A stretch of 64,000 nucleotides of DNA from Acanthochromis polyacanthus (GCF_021347895.1 NC_067135.1:25290441-25354440), one strand, 5' to 3'. Counted from the stretch's first letter, positions 11,346 through 22,421 are shown. Program-made: numbers and translations. Notes: generated by a model from the letters alone, not told the origin.

Positions 11346-11624
11346 CTGTGCCCAAACCATCATTCAATCACTATGTGGTCAATAAACCACAAAGTATCAG
11401 CATCCAGATGTGAGATTGAGAAACAAAATGCTGCACTTGTGGCGTCTACTAGGGAGTGACGTGTAGAGGGAAAGGAACTCTGAATGCTTCAGCATACCAA
11501 GACATTTTGGATAATTCCATGCTCCCAACTTTGTGGGAACAGTTTGGAGCTGGCCCCTTCCTCTTCAAACATGACTGTGCACCAGTGCACAAAGCAAGGT
11601 CCATAAAGACATGGATGACAGAGT

Positions 11625-11703
11625 TTTTTTTAATCTGTAAATCACTTTGTATTGCAATTTCTTGTATAAAAAGTGCTATATTAGTAAAGTTTGATTTGAT
11701 TTG
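11625..11703 (+). mobile_element. 79-bp LINE 3'-tail insertion with long target duplication
   Basis: This is a very short insertion inside the Tc1 remnant. Its sequence ends with the LINE-like tail 'aaagtgctatattagtaaag' followed by TTTGA repeats. It is flanked by a 22-bp duplication beginning ATAAAGACATGGATGA (11603-11624 and 11704-11725, one mismatch). It is an extreme 5'-truncated copy made by target-primed reverse transcription. The tail resembles the LINE end at 55960-55995. Confidence 0.8.
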
Positions 11704-11760
11704 ATAAAGACATGGATGATAGAGTCTGGTGTGGATGAACTTGACTAGCCTGCACAGAGT

Positions 11761-11877
11761 GTAGTGTATACAATGTCTTCACAGATTAAGTCTATTGTCT
11801 TAATTCTAGGTTCCAACTTAGTTAAAAATACACTTAGTTAAAAATAATAGTTGCAGCAGTCTCACCAATGAAAAACA
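11761..11877. mobile_element. Small insertion in the Tc1 remnant
   Basis: About 117 bp interrupt the transposase just before 'SPDLNPIEHLW'. The left flank ends AGAGT (11756-11760) and the right flank also has AGAGT (11878-11882), a possible 5-bp target duplication. The insert itself contains the internal repeat 'acttagttaaaaata'. I cannot assign a family. Confidence 0.5.
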
Positions 11878-13210
11878 AGAGTCCTGACCTCAACCCGATA
11901 GAACACCTTTGGGATGAATTAGAGCAGAGACTGAGAGCCAGGCCTTCTGGTCCAACATCAGTGTGTGACCTCACACATGTGCTTCTGGAAGGACGGTCAA
12001 AAATTCCCATAAACACACTCCTAAACCTTGTGGACAGCCTTCCCAGAAGAATTGAAACTGTTGTAAGTGCAAAGGGTGGACCGATGTCATATTGAACCCT
12101 ATGGATTAGGAATGGGATGTCACTTAAGTTCATATGAGAGTCAAGGCAGGTGAACGATTACTTTTGGCAATGTAGTGTAAAAAGTGATTGATCAGGCCAT
12201 ATTTAACACACAGGGGGAAACGACATACACAGTAACTTAAACTAAATGAAACCCTGATCCCCCTGTGATGTCAGAACTCTTGGTCTGGTCCATGAGAGGG
12301 ACTTCACCATAAAGCCCTGCTCCACCCTCAGCCCCATCTTTTGTCTGTCCACACAGGAAATGCCATGCAGAAGCCAGGTAACTCAAACAAAGGAGAAATG
12401 AATTACCACAAACAAATAGCAAAATGATGAAAAATGTAAACGAAATGTGCGTGCTAATAAACCAATTTTAAACAAGCTGTGTGTTGTAATTTAAGAGACT
12501 GCAACTCAAAATAACTCAACATGTGACAATGGTGTTTGTGGGTGAGTAGATGCTACAACCTTTTGTGTGGCTGTGAGCATGGTCATCACACATGGTTTCA
12601 ATGCAAATGGAGGGACCTCTGTCAATCTTTCCAACATAATCCACTGAATCTGTAGACACCATCATTCTTCAGCACATAATGGTTGCAGAGATATGGAGCA
12701 ATATGATTGTGTGTCATTTTTCAGCTACTTTTTTTTGGATGTGTGACAAATTTCCATAGAACAGCATTAAAAAAAGGTATTTATAAAATCGCATATTATA
12801 GATATTGGCATCAGAATTTAAAACCCATGACATCACATTAATGTGTCAAAGTTTGTCGCTTTGAGTCTCTGCTTCACTCATGGAAAATCTCTCTGCATCC
12901 ATGTTGCTTTGATTCCAGAACTGCACTTTTTAAAGCATCACGGTTGGATATTTCAGTCTCTTTCTAATTTGAATCTGCAAGTTTGAGCTTGTCTAACTTG
13001 GTAGCAGCTCATCAGAGAGGAGAACATAATGCATGATGCCTTTAACCCGTTGGACTATTTTTTTTCTCCTTTTTTTACCAGTTTAATGACTGTAACTGTT
13101 GTGTGTGTGAGAGAGAGACAGACATGCTTGTGAGAGATATTTTCATGTATAACCAAACATTCCTACTCTTTCATACAAATAGAACTTGAACATTTCTGAA
13201 GCATTCTTCA

Positions 13211-13738
13211 AGGCATTAGAAGAGATTTAATTTCCTACGACTTTGAACGTAGCATGCGCATGCGCACATACAACCTCTCCCTCACCCCCCTCTAACCTCC
13301 CCCCTCTTAACATTTATGAAGAAACGCCCCCCTCCAGAAACTTGCGTAGCACTCGTGAAGTTGTCTTTTACGGCTGGGTCCCCCTGGATCTTTATCTGCC
13401 ATTATGTAAAAAAGATGAGCAAAACAAGTCGCCAGCTAACTATGAAGCTATACCAGAGCAACACATACAGAAAACACGTAAGTCCAAGGCGTACGTAATC
13501 TACGTAACTAGGCCTGAGCCGGAAGATTTTTGATTGACAGGAAAGGGAGCAAACCAAACGCCTCGGTCCGAGCGCATTGATTGGCTGATGTTTTTCCAGG
13601 TCCTGCCATGTCCACAGTTATTTTTTATTCTTTTAGAGACCATACATACAAGTCCACTAAAGGTCAGTATATTCATTTTATGTGAATCAGACAAATTAAA
13701 CAAACAAACAAACAAAAAAACCATCCTCCATAATGCCT
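13211..13738. mobile_element. 528-bp TTAA-target element (piggyBac-like MITE)
   Basis: This is absent at the equivalent place in copy 1, where the sequence reads straight through a single TTAA (4325-4328). In copy 2 the element is flanked by TTCA (13207-13210, one change from TTAA) and TTAA (13739-13742). Its ends are AGGCATTA and, on the other strand, AGGCATTATGGAGGATGG, so there is a short terminal inverted repeat. TTAA targets are typical of piggyBac-type elements. No transposase is present, so it is non-autonomous. The ends are not the CCC seen in many piggyBac elements, so the family name is tentative. Confidence 0.75.
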
Positions 13739-15505
13739 TTAAAGTACATAGCTTTATTTAATTTTCAAATACAGTTTAATTGTACAATCCAACAATCATT
13801 GTGATTTTAATTATTAGCAAATAGTCCAAGCAAAACAGAAAAATGCACATTCAAATCTTAAAGAATTCAAATTCCCTTTCTGTATTCGAACATTTAAAAT
13901 CCAAAACCCAAAGAAGTTATTGTCATGTGATAAAATGTTCATGATTCAGAAGATGGAAGCAGACAAACAAAGACAGTTACCAATGAATCAGTTTCATCAT
14001 CATCTGACTGACTAATCACCACAGCTCCAATGTGTTTCTACATTTGAATCAATGACAGTCATCAGGAAAACCCTCTACAACAACTAGACAATAAGCACAA
14101 AATTTAAGACATGCTATACATGAAGAGCAGTATCGCTGGAACCTATCTGAATCTGAGTCACAGCAAAAGGCAAACAAAGTTATTGATGTACAACATGTAA
14201 ATGTAGCTAATCACTGGAATATGACTGCAATATTTTCTTTTGGAAGACACTTTGATCTGTCACACTAACTCATATTTGTTACTTAGCACTACTTCTGTCG
14301 TTTTCACCACAATAACAAAACAAAAAAAAACACACAAAAGCAGCATTTTTCGTATAATAAATGTATTCAATTTATCTGTTAAAATGTCAAAGATCCTTTC
14401 AAATACTGCAGAAGTAGACTTTATATCATGCATCTAAATCAGGCCTGAACATGGACCGACCCTCAGACACTGGAATTACTCGATTGAGTTTAATGAACTT
14501 AGCAGTGTTGTCAAAGTGCCAAAGAGAAAGTCCAGCAAGTAGAGGCTCAGTGAATGTGGTCTGGACTCTGTGTAGGAGAGTCATGGTTTTAGAGACGCTG
14601 TAGAAAGACAGAATACCTGCACTGTGATCCAGATAGATGCCGATTCTGGAGGACCGAGGACCTGAGAGGAGAGTTTTCACTCTGTTGTGCAAAAATTTAT
14701 ATTCGCCTGTGTAACAACGTAAAGCCCAAGATTTGTTGTTGAATCCAAATTGACATTTTTCTGATCTCCCTTCTCTGCTGATGTTCTTGTATGCGACTGC
14801 GACCTCAGTTCCTCCTCCGCTCCACTCCACCTCCCAGTAGCAACGTCCAGTCAGACTCTCTTGACTCAGGACCTGCTCACATTCAGTGAATCTGTCCAGA
14901 TGATCAGGATAAGACTGAGAATCTTCCATTAATGTTACTTTTCTGTTCCCCTCAGATAAAAACATGCATCTGTACGCTGTGTTTGGATCCAGAGTGATTT
15001 GTCGTGCATATTGTAAGAATCCAGCTCTGGTCGTTGGTTCTGGTTGCGAGTCTGACAGAGGAACATCTGGTTGAGCCTCTGCCATTGAGATGTCTGTTCT
15101 GCTGTCCCTCAGAATGTCCTGTATTTGGTCTCTGAGCTCTTTCACAGCTTCTGTCACCTCATCAAAGCGTCTCCGAGGATGAATGTTGATTCTGGATGAG
15201 TGTGCGGACTCACTGTGTGCTCACACTGAGGGGTAGTTGAGGACAAACTGGGTGTGATCCGGTGTATCTGACAGCTTCTTCAGCTCAGCGTCTTTCCTCT
15301 TCAGATCTCTGATCTCCTGCTCCCACTTCTTCTGAAGCTCTTGGACTTGACTCACTTTAGTCTCCTGCTGGGATCTGATGTGCTGCTTTGCATCAAAGCT
15401 TCTTTTCTGCATGAGCAGATGTTCTCCTGGAGGTTCTTGGAGGGCTCCACCAGCTGGTGTTTCTTAAATGGAGGTGAATCATAATGAGGTTGGAGGTGTT
15501 GCTCA

Positions 15506-17096
15506 TGTGACCGGCTGATTAGCCGTCATACCATACAGCTGAGGGGCGGAACTAATTGGCTTAGCCGTTGCAGCCAGAGGGGTTAAATTGAGTGACAGAC
15601 GTAGCACTAGTACACTCTTGGAACAGGTACGTGCTGTACAGCATGCAAAATGCTGGTAAGCTGTGAGTTTTGTATTAATACTGTTTGTTGTTTTAAGAGC
15701 AGTGTTTTGCAGCTGCAGTCCAGAGTCTGCCGACGGTGTCGTGTGTTTGTAGGGTCAGACAGCCGAGGTAACCAAAATGTTTGCTTATGTTTATTGTAAT
15801 CGTTATATTGCTTTATTGTGGTTAATTATTTCTTGTTTCATTACAGTTTTGCCTCTGCTGCTCGACTGTCGGCTCTCTCTCCTCCTGTGCTAATTTTCTT
15901 CTTGAAGTAAGAAGAGATGTCTGACTTTTTCTTCGTGGTCTGCAAATTGAAACCAGGAAAATACTCTGGCAAGGCTGCTGAGTTGACATATTGTTTACAA
16001 CGGATGAAATCTTTAATAAAAATGACCTTGTGCTGAGTACAGGCATGTGTTGTGTATGGATACGAAACTGTGTAAATAACACTTGTGAAGGTGTGTTGAT
16101 CAGTTCATCATTTTTGGCAAGCTAGTCTTAAAATGACTGTCCCCTCAATGCTTTTATTTTGAAGAGACATTTTTATTGTTGCAGGCTTTTATTTTGTCAC
16201 CTTTCCAGCAGCACAGGAAGTGTTGTCTAAGAAGCAGTTTCTTGACATGACAAAGACGCTGTCAAAGTCCGAAAATTCGCATAAAGATGACAAACGGTTC
16301 CACGCTGTTGCTGTCTAGTAAAGGATGTTTTTAAACTTACAAGCACCTAGCAGGGACAAGGTGTTACGGTGAAGAAATGAGGGAAGGACAGAAAGGTGAA
16401 TTTGTGTTCAGATAAGGCTGACAGCTGAACTTAACTGCCTGGCTGGGGTTTGCTACATGGCATGGCCAAATATGTAGTGGTCGACAAGAATTGATGGGAT
16501 TCAGAAATACCTCCACAGTTTAATCATTTGTTCCTTGTATGGTTTCTAACTGATAAATCATGGTCAATTTGTAGTAGGATCACAATCGTGTGATGGCCGG
16601 TAGCTGACAGTATTCACGTCATGGTTACAGCCACGCTGCGCAGGCTGCTGTATCTGGCAATGGGAAAATTAACAAAGCCGTGAATCCACATAAGCTGCAT
16701 CGCTGCTTAAATTTAATCACTTGGTCCTTGTGTCATTTCTGACCTTCCCTGAAAATTTCACCCAAATCTGTTGCTCCATGTTTGAGTAAGGTTTCACACG
16801 GACAAACATACGCCGATCGTCACATAACTCCACCATGCCTTGGCGGAGTAATAATAGCAGTAGCTGACTATGCCTGTAACTCAAATAAGTTAAAAAGTGT
16901 GTACAGTCTGAGCCTTGTCCTTGCTGTGGTGTGAGTTTAACTGGCAATTAATATTTGTAACTGGCCAGTGGGGTGGCCAGCAGAATTGTAGGGGTGGCTG
17001 TGGCCACCCCAGGTCACTGCCTGGTGGCGCCATTGGGCGTTGTCGGTTCAGTGTGTTGAAAACCAGAAGGCCCTCAACAGTCCTTACTTGGTTACA
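15506..17096 (+). mobile_element. LTR inside TRIM copy 2, interrupted by further insertions
   Basis: This is the same LTR as at 6092-7001, with the same CTCA flanks (15502-15505 and 17097-17100). Homology to copy 1 runs from 15506 to about 15855 and again from about 17037 to 17096. The DNA between does not match copy 1 and includes a minus-strand copy of a 'CCGCCAAGGCATGG...GGAGTTATGTGACGATCG' repeat (about 16515-16855) and a 'ggtggcca...ggccaccccagg' end (about 16968-17035) like that of the hAT-like element at 25684-28029. Confidence 0.7.
16515..16855 (-). repeat. 'CCGCCAAGG' interspersed repeat, minus copy
   Basis: Read on the minus strand this begins 'ttactccgccaaggcatggtg' followed by 'gagttatgtgacgatcgg', and includes 'attttcagggaaggtcagaa' and 'acacaaggaccaa'. 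The same order of blocks occurs on the plus strand at about 30557-30923. It is an interspersed repeat found at two places in the window; I cannot name the family. Confidence 0.65.
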
Positions 17097-17451
17097 CTCA
17101 CAATAAGATGCCACACAACCTAAACAGGACTTGACAGATTTCCTCTTCCTCCGAGTACAGCCATCATAGGCCACATCTTCAGGTCCAGCAGAGATCAGCA
17201 GCAGCAGCTTGGAGTCCAGTCTTCTTCTTCTCCTCCACCAGCTCTGCTAACATGAAGTTTTTCTCCAGCTCAGGCCTTGATGTGGAAAATCTTCCTGCAC
17301 TGAGGGCAGCTGTAGATTCTTTTCCTGTCCTCTCCATCCCAGTGTGTATTAATGCAGTCCATGCAGTAGCTGTGTCCACAGGAAATGGTCACTGGATCCT
17401 TCAGTAGATCCAAACAGATGGAACAAGAAAGTTTCTCTGAATCCATCTGAT

Positions 17452-18235
17452 TTGCACCAAACTACAGGTTGTTTCCTTTTAATGATCACAGGTGCCTGCC
17501 AGCGAAGGAAAAAAACCTCCTCTAAACAACATGCTCGTATCGGTAAAGTGATGCGTTCTGTGTCATTACCTGACCAGTTACTGAACAAACCTAAGGGGAA
17601 TTCTGTCATAAAGCTTATGCTAGGTTACGCTCATGAACGTAATATAAGTAATTGCTGGGTGTGTTGACACATGCCTAATTCTGTGCATTCTCCTATGTTT
17701 ACACCGGTTCCCTTTTCTTTAGCTGATTACAGGGAAATAAAATGGAATGATATAGGTTCCAGGATGGAAAATGGTTCAGAGGACTGCTACACCCCGACTT
17801 TTCCTATATTAAAAACACTGAGTTTTTTAGGTGTCAAGAAATGGCAGAATGGGTGGTAACTGAGGTCAACATACAACACTTGCCTGCTGAATTCAATATA
17901 TGCAAATTGCTGATAATCCACTCTGTGAAAATATACACTGACCTAGTCATGAAATATAGAATTTCATTAGCACTAGTCCAAACTAATTGCTGTCGCTCTC
18001 AGATTGAAATATCTTCATGTGTTCCACAGCCCTACACCGTTTCTGTATTAGTTGATGCATTGGTAATAGTACAACCCTGGTTCAGAACACATGATGTCAG
18101 AGTATTAAATGTTAATTTTCACAATTGTTCTGTTGCCATCTCAAATGCTGATACACCGTTGAAGAATTGTGATCAATATTTGCCCCCTATTCAGGTTCAC
18201 GAGTTACAGGATGTGTCCCTGTGTTTTAGAGAGGT
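17452..18235 (+). pseudogene. Retroviral env surface-subunit remnant
   Basis: An open frame (17452-17667) ends right after a CWVC motif, which is the CXXC type found in the surface subunit of gamma-type envelopes. Further frames (17671-17859 and 17841-18235) continue the surface subunit with breaks: a TGA immediately after CWVC and a frame change near 17850. Several N-X-S/T sites and scattered cysteines fit an Env ectodomain. The signal peptide and receptor-binding N terminus are missing. The assignment rests on the motif, the linked TM part and the downstream LTR. Confidence 0.65.
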
Positions 18236-18239
18236 GAGT

Positions 18240-18560
18240 CCCCAACCAAATGAACAACTAGACGAGCCCCCAGTAGAGGGCAGAACCACACCCATGCATG
18301 ATACTCTGTATCAATTGTGATCATCCTACGTATATCCCTTCCTATACAAATGATGCAATATGCAAGAAATGTGCTAAGTGACAACTGTGACCTTGACCTT
18401 GATCTGCTGACCTCTAACTCCAGAAGTGAGCAGAGGACCTTAGACTGATCTTCAGTGCCAAGTTTGATCATCCTGACTTCAGCACTTGCAGAGATATCTG
18501 AATGGACATACACACACACATACATACTTACCCAGCCAGCCAGATACCGAAGCGAATGCA
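18240..18560. repeat. Insert within env, unclassified
   Basis: The env frame is lost here. The segment contains 'tgaccttgaccttgatctgctgacctc' style repeats and an ACACACAC/ACATACAT stretch. On the minus strand it includes 'aggatgatcaaacttggcac', reminiscent of old interspersed repeats. Its boundaries are not sharp and I found no clear target duplication. Confidence 0.4.
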
Positions 18561-19066
18561 GTAACCCCGCTGATGTACACGTCAGGCGTGGTTAATTAGG
18601 TAAAAGCAACTGCATCACTGAAGTACCTGTTGTGTTGAAACAGGCTCCACTGCCACAGAGAGTGTATTTAATCTGTGGTGAGAAAGCGTATAGTTGTATG
18701 CCTTACTCACAGTTAAATGGAGTCTGTTATTTAGCTTATCTCGTCCCGTTAATTAGAACAGTACAAACTCCTGAAATGGCCTTGCTTCATAATCCCTAAA
18801 GTAGGACCAAGAGAGAAATCACCATGAGCCAGCGGGTGTGGGGTGTAATTCTCCCCTCATATGGTGTTTTCATATCACACAGAGAAGTAAACACTATCTA
18901 AAGTACTGGAGAGTCACCTAAATGTGTCTGGTCGTGCTATGGTGGCAGAACACAAAGAATTACAGGAGGTTAAAACTGTAGCTCTGCAAAATAGAATGGC
19001 CCTTGATCTGCTCTTAGCAGCACACGGAGGTACTTGTAAGCTCAGAGGGCCTGAGTGCTGTTCATA

Positions 19067-20682
19067 CAGTGCCTTGTGAAAGTATTCGGCCCCCTTGAAC
19101 TTTTCGCCACATTTCAGGCTTCAAACATAAAGATATAAAATTGTAATTTTTTGTCAAGAATCAACAAGAAGTGGGACACAATCGTGAAGTGGAACGAAAT
19201 TTATTGGATATTTTAAACTTTAACAAATAAAAACCTGAAAAGTGGGGCGTGCAATATTATTCGGCCCCTTTGCATTAATACTCTGTAGCGCCACCTTTTG
19301 CTGCAATTACGGCTGCAAGTCGTTTGGGGTATGTCTATCAGTTTTGCACATCGAGAGACTGAAATTCTTGCCCATTCTTCCTTGCAAAACAGCTCGAGCT
19401 CAGTGAGGTTGGATGGAGAGCGTTTGTGAACAGCAGTCTTCAGCTCTGCCCACAGATTCTTGATTGGATTCAGGTCTGGACTTTGACTTGGCCATTCTAC
19501 ACCTGGATACGTTTATTTGTGAACCATTCCATTGTAGATTTGGCTTTATGTTTTGGATCATTGTCCTGTTGGAAGATAAATCTCCGTCCCAGTCTCAGGT
19601 CTTTTGCAGACTCCAACAGGTTTTCTTCCAGAATGCTCCTGTATTTGGCTCCATTCATCTTCCCATCAATTTTAACCATCTTCCCTGTCCCTGCTGAAGA
19701 AAAGCAGGCCCAAACCATGAGGCTGCCACCACCATGTTTGACAGTGGGGATGGTGTGTTCAGGGTGATGAGCTGTGTTGCTTTTACACCAAACATATCGT
19801 TTTGCATTGTGGCCAAAAAGTTCCATTTTGGTTTCATCTGACCAGAGCACCTTCTTCCACATGTTTGGTGTGTCTCCCAGGTGGCTTCTGGCAAACTTTA
19901 AACGAGACTTTTTATGGATATCTTTGAGAAATGACTTTCTTCTTGCCACTCTTCCATAAAGGCCAGATTTGTGCAGTGTACGACTGATTGTTGTCCTATG
20001 GACAGACTCTCCCACCTCAGCTGTAGATCTCTGCAGTTCATCCAGAGTGATCATGGGCCTCTTGGCTGCATCTCTGATCAGTCTTCTCCTTGTTCCAGGT
20101 GAAAGTTTAGAGGGACGGCCGGGTCTTGGTAGATTTGCAGTGGTCTGATACTCCTTCCATTTCAATATGATTGCTTGCACAGTGCTCCTTGAGATGTTTA
20201 AAGCTTGGGAAATCTTTTTGTATCCAAATCCGGCTTTAAACTTCTCCACAACAGTATCTCGGACCTGCCTGGTGTGTTCCTTGGTCTTCATGATGCTCTC
20301 TGCACTTTAAACAGAACCCTGAGACTATCACAGAGCAGGTGCATTTATACGGAGACTTGATTACACACAGGTGGATTCTATTTATCATCATCAGTCATTT
20401 AGGACAACATTGGATCATTCAGAGATCCTCACTGAACTTCTGGAGTGAGTTTGCTGCACTGATAGTAAAGGGGCTGAATAATATTGCACACCCCACTTTT
20501 CAGTTTTTTATTTGTTAAAAAAGTTTAAAATATCCAATAAATTTCGTTCCACTTCACGATTGTGTCCCACTTGTTGTTGATTCTTGACAAAAAATTACAA
20601 TTTTATATCTTTATGTTTGAAGCCTGAAATGTGGTGAAAGGTTGAAAAGTTCAAGGGGGCCGAATACTTTCACAAGGCACTG
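19067..20682 (-). mobile_element. Tc1/mariner transposon inserted in env
   Basis: A nearly complete 1616-bp Tc1-like element lies at a duplicated TA (19065-19066 and 20683-20684). Its terminal inverted repeats start CAGTGCCTTGTGAAAGTATT on both ends, and a second inverted block ('acaatcgtgaagtggaacga', about 19180) recurs near 20545, so the ends are about 200 bp of related inverted sequence. A transposase gene runs on the minus strand. It inserted after the retrovirus, since it splits env. Confidence 0.92.
19280..20291 (-). pseudogene. Tc1-type transposase, frameshifted
   Basis: The ORF starts at ATG 20291-20289 and is open for 264 codons to 19497. It has an N-terminal paired-type helix-turn-helix DNA-binding region ('KISQALNISRSTVQAII', then a GRPSKL-type hinge and 'TTISRTLHKSGLYGRV'), followed by the DDE catalytic core: 'WSDETKMELFG' with the first aspartate and 'FQQDNDPKHKAKS' with the second. 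The frame is lost by about one base near 19497. Past that point 'SPDLNPI' is readable, but the following residue is lysine (codon near 19459-19461) where the family has the catalytic glutamate. The enzyme is therefore dead twice over. Confidence 0.9.
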
Positions 20683-20937
20683 TATATAGCAGATGCCACA
20701 TCTGATGTACAAGACATGGTACACGACACAGTGCAGGGACTGAAAGAACTGCATGATGTCCACACTTTTGATTTTGGGAATTTTTCAGGTCTTTTTGGAA
20801 CTTGGGGTGCCGGGGTACCAAGATTCCTGACAATGATCATTGTGCTGGTAATTTCACTATTACTTGTTCTCACTTGTTTTGTTACGCTGATCAAATGTAT
20901 TTTGAGACGTGCCACAAACACAATTGTTACCCACACA

Positions 20938-21061
20938 GGCGCCTGAGGTAGTGATACGTAATACACTAATTGAGATGGAACAGTGGATTTCCCCATATAA
21001 TGCGGACTGTGATAACGGTGTGGAAGACAGCCACAGCTGGGACTGGGAGTTTAACAACTGA
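20938..21061 (+). other. Short extra frame after env stop
   Basis: Immediately overlapping the env stop, another frame stays open for about 40 codons ('EVVIRNTLIEMEQWISPYN' and an acidic end 'DSHSWDWEFNN') to TGA at 21059-21061. It could be the original cytoplasmic tail displaced by a frameshift, or chance. No further support. Confidence 0.3.
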
Positions 21062-22083
21062 GTTAATGCTGATTTAACATTACAAGGTAATCACTTTATA
21101 ATCACAGAATATAATCATATACTCATTGATTTCAGAGAATTTTCTCATGAAGTTTTGTTTCCTAGATGTGCTGGTTTTACACTGATTCACACATTGCATT
21201 ATTGTACTCTTTTGAGTTGTGCTGATCTGAGAAATAGGAGGCTCTCAAAAATAGTTCACACCGGATGAATTGAACGAATAAAAGCTGATTTAGACCAGGC
21301 CAGTAAGAGGGATGCAACAGCTTACACACACAAATGCCACAAACTTACATACACCTCACGAATACATTTGGTTACTTCTACACTGCACTACATTTACACG
21401 GGTGTTTAAGTAATCAATATAGTGTGTTGTTTTAATAGTTTTAATTTTAAATTTGCTAATCATGAATAATTCAACAATAGCTGTCTTGCCTGAATACCTG
21501 AATTTTCATGGAATGAGGTCTCTATGTAAAACTTGACATGAAATGATTATGTTTTGTAAAACATACATCCATTTAAGTACGTGATTGCAGTAGGTTTGAA
21601 TGTTTAAGGGAAAGAGCATTGAATTCCATGTATCCCTTCGAGTAGCTAACCTCTCATTAGAGATATAGATTTTTTTCCTTTTTCGGGCATTTTCTTCCTC
21701 AAAGGTATGAATTAAATAAAGCGTGTGTGACTATTAACATACTATTAATAAATAGGTATTTGCGGTTTGGTGACATTTTGAGCTAGTTTAGATGATTGAA
21801 ATTTCAGTTATTTGAACCGTGTGTAATTACAGGAATAGTAGATGTGTTTAATTATTCCACTTTTTTATGTATTTAATTTTCTACATGATTTAATTTTACC
21901 ATAGCAATCAGTTTCATTTTTATTGTGTATTACTATGACTTTTTAAAATGATTTTTTTTTTTTACCTTTTGAATATTACAGAATCAATTTTGTGGAGCTC
22001 TCTGGCCACGGGTTTCCCCACACTTAAAATTTTTCCTTTTACTTGTAGTCTAGGGTTGATCTTCCGATCAGAAAGGAGGGATT
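21062..22083. other. AT-rich region between env and 3' LTR
   Basis: About 1 kb with no gene, rich in A and T. It ends in a purine-rich tract 'agaaaggagggatt' directly before the LTR, which has the position and composition of a retroviral polypurine tract. Confidence 0.5.
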
Positions 22084-22421
22084 TGTGAAGGAAAAATTGT
22101 AGGTAAAAGGTCATTTCGAACCAACATACAGAAGGTCACACTTTGACCCCAGTTGAAGACACACAGAAGCACACCAGCCCAGACAGACTATTTGGTGATA
22201 GTGCAACAAAAACAAGGTTAGATCCTGCTTTTTTTTCTTTCTCTAAGGCGGTATAAGCCCCGAAGGACGGAGAGCCTCCTCAGATTTGATACTGCCATTG
22301 TCGGCATATGCGGTCCTTGCTGTATCATTTCTCCTGAATTCAGTAAAGCATTTTCTCTACATCGGCCATCTGAGTCTCCTGAGTGTTCCTGAGTTCGCCT
22401 CCCGAGGTTCCTCACCTGACA
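22084..22421 (+). mobile_element. Retroviral 3' LTR
   Basis: This is a 338-bp unit that starts TGTGAAGGAAAAATTG and ends TTCCTCACCTGACA, so it has TG...CA ends, and it follows a purine-rich tract. A TATA-like 'gtataagcc' lies near 22248. It resembles a short gammaretrovirus-type LTR. I found no second copy at the left end of the insertion, so the 5' LTR is missing. Confidence 0.65.

Larger units (their letters stand above)
11456..12179 (+). mobile_element. Tc1/mariner remnant with two nested insertions
   Basis: This is the C-terminal half of a Tc1-type transposase on the plus strand. It has 'FLFKHDCAPVHKARSIKTWM' (second catalytic aspartate region) and later 'SPDLNPIEHLWDELEQRLRA' (third catalytic glutamate region) followed by 'INTLLNLVDSLPRR' and 'AKGGPMSY' at the end. 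A terminal repeat-like end 'gattacttttggcaatgtagtgta' lies near 12155-12179. Two later insertions break it: a 79-bp LINE tail at 11625-11703 and a ~117-bp piece at 11761-11877. The N-terminal half and left terminus were not found. Confidence 0.8.
14426..17454 (-). pseudogene. TRIM16/finTRIM-like pseudogene, copy 2
   Basis: This has the same architecture as copy 1: RING (about 17445-17290), B-box 1 segment (about 17200-17105), LTR insertion, 'EQHLQPHY...KKHQLVEPSK' remnant, coiled coil (15412-15221) and PRY-SPRY (15157-14426). Its own lesions differ from copy 1: an extra C in the RING end ('ttttccacatc' against 'ttttcacatc', plus strand complement near 17280) and a 5-bp deletion in the B-box linker near 17190. 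The shared TGA between coiled coil and SPRY is present here as well (15223-15221). The SPRY frame is open for 243 codons. The two copies were therefore already broken when duplicated, and decayed separately after that. Confidence 0.85.
18790..20946 (+). pseudogene. Retroviral env transmembrane-subunit remnant, split by Tc1
   Basis: The first part (to 19066) shows a furin-type RTKR site (about 18808-18819) followed by disrupted sequence, then the conserved immunosuppressive-like helix region and a C-X6-CC motif (19036-19062), the hallmark of gamma-type and related TM subunits. The second part (20683-20946) gives the membrane-proximal region, one strongly hydrophobic anchor (about 20830-20895) and a stop at 20944-20946. 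A Tc1-like transposon (19067-20682) lies between them, at a TA; the frame on the two sides is compatible. A stop near 18900 and frame changes upstream show that env was also broken otherwise. Confidence 0.75.
17451..22421 (+). mobile_element. Partial endogenous retrovirus: env remnant and 3' LTR
   Basis: This insertion separates the TRIM copy 2 RING exon from its upstream block (22440-22680). It contains part of a gamma-type env (SU piece, TM piece), about 1.1 kb of AT-rich DNA, a purine-rich tract (about 22070-22083) and an LTR at 22084-22421. There is no gag, pol, primer site or 5' LTR, so the provirus is 5'-truncated or recombined. Env is broken by stops, by an unrelated insert around 18240-18560 and by a 1.6-kb Tc1-like transposon. 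It is a fossil and cannot encode an infectious product. Confidence 0.75.

Noticed and set aside
17841..18320. 159-codon frame as an independent fish gene
   Set aside because: It continues the env remnant and then runs into an unrelated insert. No start or splice evidence.
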